Source of the DNA: an uncultured Allosphingosinicella sp.
GTDB lineage: Bacteria; Pseudomonadota; Alphaproteobacteria; Sphingomonadales; Sphingomonadaceae
Reading direction: 5' to 3'
Assembly: GCA_934539295.1 (NCBI GenBank)
Contig: CAKTCN010000015.1
Location: 1-64,000 of the forward strand
Length of the DNA: 64,000 bases
The stretch's first letter is position 1. The number at the start of each line of letters is the position of its first letter. The notes under the pieces were generated by a model. That model had not been told where the DNA came from. It ran no database searches and was given only the letters and a program-made list of their open reading frames with translations. A program made the position numbers and the translations under genes. This document shows, piece by piece, positions 55,479-64,000 of the stretch.

Positions 55479-56945
55479 TCATGATACAACGTCGATGATC
55501 ACGCGCTTGTAACGCGTCAAACGCGGCGTGCCGTGGTCCGTCACTGCCACGATCACGTGGATCGTCCCGGTGCCTGGGGCGACGGTCCGGTCCTTCTTGA
55601 CGGTAAGCCATGCCTTGGTCTGATCGGCATTGTTCACCGGGAGCTTGATACCCGTGATGTTGTTGGACATGCTTCGCGTCCCCGGCTCCTCGTAGACGAA
55701 CCAATTGTAGGACAGAGCATCGCCGTCGGGGTCAGTCGAACCCTCCGCACTGAAATCCACCCGCTGGCCCGGCTTTGCAGTGACGCGGTCCGGGGTTGCC
55801 AGCCGTACGATCGGTGGATGGTTGGCGTCCTCATAGGATTTGGTCGTCCAATCCATTCGAGCCGCGAAATCGTTCTGGAACGCAGAGCGCCAGCGCCACA
55901 CGGTGGCATACTGGTCGTCATGCCATTTGCCGTCATGGCCGAGCACCTCGTCAGTAGCGTCGGTCCAGATGGGCCGTGTCTCGGGCGCGTAAAACCACTT
56001 CTGCATTCGCGGCGTGTAAAGTTCGTAGCGGCCGCCCCAGCCACCCCAATTCGGATGGTCAGGCGCATTCAAACCATTATTGACCAGATAGAGGAAGGAT
56101 GGCGTGTCGCCCTCCATCTGAAACTCCCAATTGGGATATTCGTCGCTGAGTGGGCCCTTATGGCGAATGTGGCGATTGATCCACTCGTTGGTAACGAGCG
56201 AATAGTCGCCCCCTGCAAACCGACCATGGAATTCATCACCGCTGATGCCGATCCAAGTCGACTTGTGGAACGTGCCGCCTGGATTGACGATGTAAAATAG
56301 TCCCGGGAACTCGCGCCGGATCCATGGGCCGCTGTCGTCCTGATCGGAGATGGCATAGACCCGCAGCTTCGATACGAAGCGGTCGACAGCGGCCTTGGAA
56401 CGTGTCTGACGCACCTTCCACAAAGCTTGAGCGAGCACGGCGGGGCCGCCCCAGACGGTCACCCACAACGGTCTATCGTCGGATCGGTCAACCGCTTGGA
56501 TGAGAAGGTCCGAACCGGGCGAATCCATGCCGCGGCCGATGTTCTTCTCGCCATCGACGGGCGGTCCGTTTGATACTACCGCCGAAAGGGCCTCCGCGGT
56601 CGGGTAGCCCGGCTCATGCCGTTCGAGATTGTCGCGCACCTTGGCATAGCCGGCGAGCACTGCGCGAAGCTGCTGAGGGAACACGCCTCCACCATTCTTG
56701 GTAGCGACCAGGCCTTCGATGTCGAAATGATTGGCATAGGTCATCAGGCGGACCAGCGACATCTTGTCGTCCGGATCGCCGCCGATGTCGGTGAGAACGA
56801 ACAGGCGGCGCTTGACGATTGCATCGGCCGCTTGCGGGGCGACACGCGCCTGCTGATCGGCCTTCTGGAATGCTGCGACGGGAGTGGTCAGCACGGCACT
56901 CATCACCGCCGTGCACACCAGCGTTCTAACCAAATGCCGTTTCAT
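55479..56945 (-). CDS. DUF1593 protein with C-terminal PKD-like domain, exported
   Basis: A 488-residue exported protein. Signal peptide VRTLVCTAVMSAVLTTPVAAFQ (Sec type, not Tat). The core opens RRLFVLTDIGGDPDDKMSLVRLM, with the nucleoside-hydrolase-like Asp cluster, then VTVWGGPAVLAQALWKVRQ and WGGWGGRYELYTPRMQKWF. The C-terminal 90 residues (PPIVRLATPDRVTAKPGQRVDFSAEGSTDPDGDALSYNWFVYEEPG) form a PKD-like immunoglobulin fold. It is a diverged paralogue of the DUF1593 protein at 43955-45262, about 10 kb away. Role in polysaccharide use is suggested by context only. Confidence 0.82.
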   Translation of the reverse strand: MKRHLVRTLVCTAVMSAVLTTPVAAFQKADQQARVAPQAADAIVKRRLFVLTDIGGDPDDKMSLVRLMTYANHFDIEGLVATKNGGGVFPQQLRAVLAGYAKVRDNLERHEPGYPTAEALSAVVSNGPPVDGEKNIGRGMDSPGSDLLIQAVDRSDDRPLWVTVWGGPAVLAQALWKVRQTRSKAAVDRFVSKLRVYAISDQDDSGPWIRREFPGLFYIVNPGGTFHKSTWIGISGDEFHGRFAGGDYSLVTNEWINRHIRHKGPLSDEYPNWEFQMEGDTPSFLYLVNNGLNAPDHPNWGGWGGRYELYTPRMQKWFYAPETRPIWTDATDEVLGHDGKWHDDQYATVWRWRSAFQNDFAARMDWTTKSYEDANHPPIVRLATPDRVTAKPGQRVDFSAEGSTDPDGDALSYNWFVYEEPGTRSMSNNITGIKLPVNNADQTKAWLTVKKDRTVAPGTGTIHVIVAVTDHGTPRLTRYKRVIIDVVS

Positions 56946-57099
56946 ATAGCCTCCCTCTTCAAGTCTGTTGTGTTTTGACTATTTACGAATGCCTTTCGCA
57001 ACGCAAGATGCCCGCCCCTTGCGATGGAGTGACGTTGGGCTGATATGCGCATCGCATTCGCGCCCTTGCGCGAGACGTTTTGCAGAAGGTTCTATCCCG

Positions 57100-57795
57100 A
57101 TGAAGCCCGAACTAGCTCAGCTGAAGCACGGCTTCCTTTCAACGCCCGAGGAACTGATCGAAGAAGCGCGAAACGGCCGCATGATCATCCTTGTCGACGA
57201 CGAGGATCGCGAGAATGAAGGCGATCTCGTCATCCCCGCGCAGATGGCGACTCCGGACGCCATCAACTTCATGGCGCGCTATGGCCGGGGGCTGATCTGC
57301 CTGGCGATGACCGGAGAGCGAATTCAGCAACTCGGCCTCGAGCCGATGACACGGGCCAATGGAACGCGTCATGGAACGGCATTCACGGTTTCGATCGAGG
57401 CGAAGGAAGGCGTGTCGACCGGAATATCCGCCGCTGATCGGGCACGCACGGTGGCCGCTGCCATCGACTCGGCGAACGGCCCGGACACTATCGTCTCGCC
57501 CGGCCATGTCTTTCCATTGATCGCACGTGATGGCGGCGTGCTGGTGCGAACCGGCCATACCGAGGCGGCGGTCGATATAGCACGGCTCGCCGGCCTCAAT
57601 CCGTCTGGCGTGATCTGCGAGATCATGAAGGACGACGGCACAATGGCGCGCCTCGACGATCTCGTGGGCTTCGCGGAGTTCCATAACCTGAAGCTCGGCA
57701 CGATCCGCGATTTGATTGCCTACCGGCGACGGTACGACCACCTTGTCGAAAAAAGGACCGAGGCAGAGTTCGAAAGCCGCTGGGGCGGAACCTAG
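57100..57795 (+). CDS. ribB: 3,4-dihydroxy-2-butanone-4-phosphate synthase (RibB part of a split RibBX)
   Basis: A 231-residue DHBP synthase that makes the four-carbon precursor of riboflavin from ribulose-5-phosphate. Seen: [20 protein letters not shown] (acidic active-site loop), [68 protein letters not shown] and [20 protein letters not shown]: a complete set. ATG 57100 has AGAAGG upstream. The protein ends SRWGGT at an amber TAG, after which the same frame continues into the RibA-like domain. The RibB half should be active by itself. Confidence 0.9.
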   Translation: MKPELAQLKHGFLSTPEELIEEARNGRMIILVDDEDRENEGDLVIPAQMATPDAINFMARYGRGLICLAMTGERIQQLGLEPMTRANGTRHGTAFTVSIEAKEGVSTGISAADRARTVAAAIDSANGPDTIVSPGHVFPLIARDGGVLVRTGHTEAAVDIARLAGLNPSGVICEIMKDDGTMARLDDLVGFAEFHNLKLGTIRDLIAYRRRYDHLVEKRTEAEFESRWGGT

Positions 57796-57801
57796 ACGGC
57801 C

Positions 57802-58236
57802 ATGACCTTCTGGAACAAGGCGACCGAAACCGAGCAACTCGTGCTCGCTAAGGGCAAGATCGATCCCGATCGGCCGACGCTGGTGCGCATGCATGTTCTC
57901 TCACCCTTCGACGATGTGCTGGGTGAAACGGGTGCGCGTAGCGGCATGCTGCAACGTTCGATGGAGATCATCGGAGAGGTCGGCGCGGGCGTGATCGTGC
58001 TGCTTAATCGGACAAGCGCGGATGCGTTCAGCACTGCGGTGCGCGTCAAGAACGGCGATGCGACCGTAGAGGAGAGGGAGGCGCTGCGCGATTATGGCGT
58101 TGGCGCGTCGATTCTGACCGAGCTTGGCGTTCGTGAAATGGAGCTTCTCACCAACACGCACCACACCCTGGTCGGTCTGGACGGCTACGGCCTGTCGATC
58201 GTGGGCGAGCGGCACATCGACTGCCACCGGGGCTGA
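57802..58236 (+). CDS. Degenerate RibA-like (RibX) domain, detached from RibB by an in-frame amber codon
   Basis: A 144-residue segment in the same frame as ribB, six bases after its TAG stop. It starts MTFWNKATETEQLVLAKG and has LVRMHVLSPFDDVLG where GTP cyclohydrolase II normally has the zinc-binding Cys cluster; no Cys is there, so it should lack cyclohydrolase activity. This matches the RibX-type domain fused to RibB in many proteobacteria. If TAG were TGG the protein would read GGTWTAMTFWNKA, as in normal fusions. ATG 57802 lacks a clear ribosome site, so expression might depend on reinitiation. Possibly a pseudogene fragment. Confidence 0.75.
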   Translation: MTFWNKATETEQLVLAKGKIDPDRPTLVRMHVLSPFDDVLGETGARSGMLQRSMEIIGEVGAGVIVLLNRTSADAFSTAVRVKNGDATVEEREALRDYGVGASILTELGVREMELLTNTHHTLVGLDGYGLSIVGERHIDCHRG

Positions 58237-58262
58237 GGGGACGGCGACGAAGTCGCCGCCCC
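58237..58262. terminator. Hairpin between convergent genes
   Basis: GGGG-CGGCGAC and GTCGCCG-CCCC form a GC-rich stem around a three- to four-base loop (TTCG on the minus strand) in the 33-base gap between RibX and the isomerase. It probably serves as a shared, bidirectional terminator, although it has no T-run. Confidence 0.5.
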
Positions 58263-58269
58263 GTCATCA

Positions 58270-59250
58270 CTAGCTGGCGAACAGGGCCGACCGGGCGAGG
58301 TTGAGCGCGGTAACCGCATCCTGTCGGGCCTGGGCGGCCTTCATGGCCTCGATATCTAGGCGATCGAGCGCACGCTCAATATGCTTGAGGAAGTCGATCG
58401 CGCTGGTCGCAGCGCCCACGCAATCCTCACGGAAGGGGAACTGGTCGAGCTGCCAGACGCCCTCCCACTTGTTCCTGCGCAGCGTGTAGAAGAACTCGAA
58501 CAGTTCGATGGGGTGAACCGAGCCGGCGATCATGTCGTCGTCCCAGCCGCGAAGATTGTCGTTCACGTCCATGCCGAACAGCCGCCCATGATCGATCGCC
58601 AACTGCGCCGCATCGGCCGGTGACTCGCCGCCATAAAGGGAATGACCGAAGTCGAGCAGAATTCCGATGTTCGGCAGCCCGATCTTCTCGATGCCAAGCA
58701 GGGTCCGCGCCATGCTGTCGAAGCTCATATGGTTGCGCGGCTCGCGCGGCTTGTACTCGATCACGAACTGAAGGTCGGGATTGGCCTGCGCCAGCTCGCC
58801 GACGCCCTCCAGGCTCATGCGCCACAGATCGCCATGATTGACCTGGAACGGATAGTCCCAGCCGTCCTGTCCTGGCCATAGCTTCACATACTTGGCGCCA
58901 AACCGGCGCACGATGCCGGCGGCTTCCGTAACCAGCTCGTTCGCGCGTCGGCGCACGCCGGCGTCGGGGTTGGTGAAGGCGCCTTTGGCGAACTCGCGCG
59001 TGTAGATTTCCGGCGTGATGCCGATGACTTCAAGGTCGTTCCGCTTCAACGCGCCTTCGATGGCGGAAATGTCGGTCTCACCGCCGGGGAAAGGGTAGTT
59101 GATGTCCACCACTGACAGGTCGTCGACTTGGCCGGCCAAATCGATCATCTCGATAAGTGATCGCGGCGGCCCGTAACCGTCGGTGGCATAGCGATCGACA
59201 TAGGTCGCGAAATGCCAAATTCCCGCTCCGAACAGCTGCTTGCCGGCCAT
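58270..59250 (-). CDS. Xylose-isomerase-like TIM-barrel sugar isomerase/epimerase
   Basis: A 326-residue protein of the AP-endonuclease-2/xylose-isomerase-like barrel family. Seen: [22 protein letters not shown] at the N-terminus, [26 protein letters not shown], a metal-ligand-type Glu in [28 protein letters not shown] (Asp/His) and [18 protein letters not shown] precedes ATG 59250. It is the last gene of the sugar importer operon, 28 bases after the binding protein, so it likely acts on the imported sugar. Ketose/aldose isomerisation or 3-epimerisation are both possible. Relatives act on apiose, erythrulose-phosphate or rhamnose; the sequence does not decide. Confidence 0.82.
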   Translation of the reverse strand: MAGKQLFGAGIWHFATYVDRYATDGYGPPRSLIEMIDLAGQVDDLSVVDINYPFPGGETDISAIEGALKRNDLEVIGITPEIYTREFAKGAFTNPDAGVRRRANELVTEAAGIVRRFGAKYVKLWPGQDGWDYPFQVNHGDLWRMSLEGVGELAQANPDLQFVIEYKPREPRNHMSFDSMARTLLGIEKIGLPNIGILLDFGHSLYGGESPADAAQLAIDHGRLFGMDVNDNLRGWDDDMIAGSVHPIELFEFFYTLRRNKWEGVWQLDQFPFREDCVGAATSAIDFLKHIERALDRLDIEAMKAAQARQDAVTALNLARSALFAS

Positions 59251-59278
59251 GTCATTCCATCCTTCTGTCTGGACGCGC

Positions 59279-61025
<1,747 letters not shown>

Positions 61026-61026
<1 letters not shown>

Positions 61027-62072
61027 CAATTGTTTCTCCAGCCCCCTCGCGACATGCGAAGCTGAAGCTGGTCTAGCATGACTGCGCCGACGATCACTGT
61101 GCCCTTGATGACCATCTGCCAAAATTCGCTCACGCCCATCATCACCATGCCGTCGCCCAAGACGCCGATCACGCATGCGCCGATCAGCGTACCGCCGATG
61201 GTGCCCCTGCCGCCCGATAGGCTTGCGCCTCCCAGAACAACCGCAGCGATGGCGCTGAGCTCAAAAGTTTCGCCGGAGGCGGGGTGTGCCGACACCAGAT
61301 CGGATGCGACCATAAGCCCCACCAAGGCGGCGCATGCGCCGGAGATCATGTACGCGGCTGTCTTTATCCGGCCCACCCGCACGCCTGACAGAAACGCAGC
61401 GCGCTCGCTGCCGCCGACGGCATAGATGCGGCGACCGAAGGGGGTATTCGCGGCAACCAATGCCGCGACCAGCGCCAGAACGATCAAAATGATGACAGGG
61501 ATCGGTATGCTCAAGATCCGCCCGGCACCAAGCGTTTGGAACCCCTGATTGCCGAAGTCCGGACTGCCGACCAGGTTCGGGAAGGTGGCACCGTCGGACA
61601 AAAGCAGCGCCGCGCCGCGAGCAACGTAAAGCATGCCCAGCGTTGCGATGAACGGTGCCACGCCGAAGCGTGTGACGAGCGTGCCGTTCAAGAGTCCGAT
61701 CAGCGCGCCGGCCACCACGACCATGAGGACGACCATAAAGATCGACGGGAAGACTACAACGCCAAGCGGCGCCAGCACGATGCCGTTCAGGATCAGATAT
61801 CCGGCAATCATTCCAGCGAGGCCGGCGATTGATCCGACCGACAGATCGATGCCACCGGTCAGCACCACGAAGGTCATACCTATCCCGAGTATCGCAATAA
61901 TCGCGATGTGCTTGGCCATGATCAGGCCATTGGCTACCGACAGGAAATTCGGGGCCATCGCACCAAAGAAGGTGAGAACCACGAAAAGCGCGATCAACGC
62001 GCGCAAGCGAATGGCCAGCTTCAGCAGCGTGCTCGTTCCACTGGCCCGGGGCGACTCAACAACTTCGGTCAT
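61026..62072 (-). CDS. Ribose-type ABC transporter permease (RbsC-like)
   Basis: A 348-residue inner-membrane permease with eight to ten hydrophobic segments. Seen: IGMTFVVLTGGIDLSVGSIAGLAGM, the family's signature, GLLNGTLVTRFGVAPFIATLGMLYVARG, YAVGGSERAAFLSGVRV and AVVLGGASLSGGRGTIGGTLIGA. It forms the channel of the sugar importer with the ATPase upstream, whose stop it overlaps by four bases. Confidence 0.94.
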
Positions 62073-63586
62073 GCGGCGTCGGATCTCTCGGCTTGCGGTG
62101 ACGCGATGTTCGCTGCGCGCAGCAGCGCTTCCTCGCTGACGTCGGCAGCGTTCAGGTCTGCGGTAATTCGGCCTTGTGCCATCACGAGGATGCGGTCGGC
62201 GAAGCTCGCCGCCTCAACCACGTCGGATGTCGAAAAAAGAATAGCGACGCCGCTCTCGGAAAGCGCGCGCATGGTGGCGAATATCTCGCCGCGGGCACCG
62301 ACATCTACGCCGCGGCCTGGTTCGTCGAGCAGCAGCACTTCGGGACCGGGCAGCAGCGACCGGCCGATCAACACCTTCTGCTGGTTGCCGCCGGACAATG
62401 CACCGATAGGCGCCTGCGGCGATGGCGCCTTCACGCCGATGTCGCGCATCATCGGGACCACCGTGTCGCGCTCGGCACGGCTGGACAGCAGGCCGGCACG
62501 ACGAAGCCGCTCGAGGATCGAGACTGAGAGGTTCTGCCCAACCGCCAGATTGTCGAATAGCCCGGCAGCCTTGCGATCCTCCGGGACGAGCTGCAGTCCT
62601 GCCTTCAGCCGGGCGTTGAGCGACAATCCGCCCAATTCCTTGCCGTTCACGCGCACGCTGCCAGTCGCTGCCCGCGCGCCGCAAATCGCCTCGAATAACT
62701 CTGTGCGACCTGCGCCAAGCAGTCCGTAGATCGCCGTGACCTCGCCGGTACGCGCTTCCAGCCGCAGATCGTCGACCACGGCGCTGCCGCCCGCGCGGCG
62801 AACTGTGAGGCCGTCCACTTCCAGCACCACATCACCCGCAGTACCTCGGCTGCGCGCGTTCTGCGCTTTGGCGCCTCCGAGCATGTGATCCACGATCCAG
62901 GGGATCGAGAATTCACCGCGCGGCGCATGGGCGACACGCCGTCCGTCGCGCAGGACCGTTACATAGTCCCCGATGCGTTCGATCTCCTGCATCCGGTGCG
63001 AGATGTAGATAATCGCCACACCGCCTGCCTTCAGCTCGGCAATGACGTCGAAGAGCCGCTCTATTTCCGCCGTGCTAAGTGCAGAACTCGGTTCGTCCAG
63101 GATCAGAACTGATACGTCGCGAGACAATGCCCGCGCGATCTCGACGATCTGCTGCTCACCGATGCTGAGCGCTCCGACCAACGTGTCCGGGTCCATCTGT
63201 GCGCCGAGCCGAGCCAGTAGCTCTGCCGCCCTCGCGCGTTCCCTGCCGTGATTGATGGTGACAGAACCGGTCGCGCCATGTTCCAGGAAGATATTCTGGG
63301 CGATCGACAGATTGGGACACAGGCTCAGTTCCTGGTGCACGATGCCAATCCCGTGGGTGGCGGCATCCTGGACCGAGCGGATCGTCACCCTTTCGCCGTC
63401 GATCAAGAGCGTGCCGGAGTCTTGCACCTCGACGCCCGCCACAATTCGCATCAGCGTGGACTTGCCAGCGCCATTCTCGCCGATGAGGACGTTAACGGCG
63501 CCTGCATGCGCGTCGAAGTCAACATCATTCAGCGCACGCACTGCGCCATACGACTTGATGATGCTGCGCGCAGCCACCCGGATCAT
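62069..63586 (-). CDS. Ribose-type ABC transporter ATP-binding protein (RbsA-like)
   Basis: A 505-residue protein with two ABC domains. First: Walker A GENGAGKSTL, signature LSIGEQQIVEIARAL, Walker B VLILDEPSSAL. Second: degenerate Walker A YGLLGAGRTEL, signature LSGGNQQKVLIGRSL, Walker B VLLLDEPGRGVDVG. This is the usual layout of ribose/xylose-type importer ATPases, where only the first site is fully active. Overlaps DUF2291 and permease genes by four bases at each end. Confidence 0.95.
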   Translation of the reverse strand: MIRVAARSIIKSYGAVRALNDVDFDAHAGAVNVLIGENGAGKSTLMRIVAGVEVQDSGTLLIDGERVTIRSVQDAATHGIGIVHQELSLCPNLSIAQNIFLEHGATGSVTINHGRERARAAELLARLGAQMDPDTLVGALSIGEQQIVEIARALSRDVSVLILDEPSSALSTAEIERLFDVIAELKAGGVAIIYISHRMQEIERIGDYVTVLRDGRRVAHAPRGEFSIPWIVDHMLGGAKAQNARSRGTAGDVVLEVDGLTVRRAGGSAVVDDLRLEARTGEVTAIYGLLGAGRTELFEAICGARAATGSVRVNGKELGGLSLNARLKAGLQLVPEDRKAAGLFDNLAVGQNLSVSILERLRRAGLLSSRAERDTVVPMMRDIGVKAPSPQAPIGALSGGNQQKVLIGRSLLPGPEVLLLDEPGRGVDVGARGEIFATMRALSESGVAILFSTSDVVEAASFADRILVMAQGRITADLNAADVSEEALLRAANIASPQAERSDAA

Positions 63587-64000
63587 CGCGCCAGTCCCAC
63601 CACCATCTCGACCGGAGTAAGCGTAAGCGGTCCGTCGCTTTCCGACACGCTCGCGGTGCCGAGAAAGCGGATACGGTCGCCCGGCCGTACAGCCGAGATC
63701 TGCGTCCTCAACCTGATCAGCGACCGTTCGGTAAGCGCCATTCCCACTTCGGCGAAACTGATTTGGTCGGGAAAGTCGTTGAAGACGATCGACGGCATGG
63801 CATCGCGGATCGTGCTGCCCGACACGACGGGACCGATCTGCAGCGCCACTGGCCCTGCCGACGTATCAACCGCCATGCGGCCACGCGGGCTTTCGCGATC
63901 TACGCTGCGGACGATGCCATCCCCGCGCACCGCAAAGGTCCAGGGCGATCCGTCGCCGGCGCGATTGCCAAAGCGCGATCCCAATGCCTCAGGCGATGTA
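63583..64000 (-). CDS. DUF2291-family protein (partial, start beyond right edge)
   Basis: The C-terminal 138 or so residues are visible; the frame is open to the window edge, so the true start lies outside. Seen: SPEALGSRFGNRAGDGSPWTFAVRG, QIGPVVSGSTIRDAMPSIVFNDFPDQISFAEVGMAL, and PVEMVVGLA at the end, matching the DUF2291 family of predicted periplasmic lipoproteins. These are found next to ribose-type importers in many alphaproteobacteria. Function unknown. Its stop overlaps the ATPase start by four bases, so it belongs to the operon. Confidence 0.8.
   Translation of the reverse strand, partial: TSPEALGSRFGNRAGDGSPWTFAVRGDGIVRSVDRESPRGRMAVDTSAGPVALQIGPVVSGSTIRDAMPSIVFNDFPDQISFAEVGMALTERSLIRLRTQISAVRPGDRIRFLGTASVSESDGPLTLTPVEMVVGLAR

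Noticed and set aside
56946..57099. FMN riboswitch before ribB
   Set aside because: I looked for the conserved RFN words (AGGGGC, GATTCCGGT) and stem pattern in the leader and did not find them.

Overview
The window looks like chromosomal DNA from a GC-rich alphaproteobacterium, most likely Sphingomonadaceae. Reasons: several large TonB-dependent receptors, two of them of the Xanthomonas/Caulobacter-type carbohydrate family; a RibB fused (originally) to a degenerate RibA-like domain; short dispersed palindromes of types common in sphingomonads; and a SRPBCC / zinc alcohol dehydrogenase / SDR cassette. Assignments are from reading motifs, not from database searches.

Region 1 (1-19437) reads as a peptidoglycan-salvage and D-amino-acid catabolic locus. 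A BadF-type sugar kinase and a MurQ etherase are divergent neighbours. MurQ is followed by a LysR regulator, DgcN and DgcA (the D-glutamate N-acetylation/racemisation route), a D-aminoacylase and a dicarboxylate/amino-acid symporter. Then come an amidohydrolase and an S9 peptidase, a PBP4-type DD-carboxypeptidase, and an operon of TonB receptor, AmpG-like permease and a leaderless beta-lactamase-fold hydrolase. Together these could take up wall fragments, break down MurNAc, and turn the D-Glu of the stem peptide into L-Glu. At the far left an SMP-30 lactonase diverges from the first codons of a probable aldehyde dehydrogenase.

Region 2 (19735-36841) is ordinary core genome: nadC, the SRPBCC/ADH/SDR cassette with palindromic repeats in its junctions, cutA-ctaA, merC, a Fur/Zur regulator, dxs-tlyA, an RND efflux pair, tspO, ubiK, a YbjN protein, proC, ilvE and tRNA-Gln(UUG).

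Region 3 (36842 to about 57000) starts directly after the tRNA with a tyrosine integrase broken by several frameshifts, which suggests an old island insertion. It carries a plant-polysaccharide (pectin) locus: a frameshifted PL10 pectate lyase, a second PL10-like lyase, a CE8 pectinesterase, two DUF1593 proteins, a GH3-PA14 enzyme and two TonB receptors. Three consecutive minus-strand enzymes have twin-arginine-type leaders. LacI-like palindromes lie upstream of some genes.

Region 4 (57100-64000) has ribB, separated from its RibA-like partner domain by a single in-frame amber codon, then a tightly overlapped minus-strand operon for a ribose-type ABC sugar importer with a DeoR regulator and a xylose-isomerase-like TIM-barrel enzyme. 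The operon runs off the right edge.
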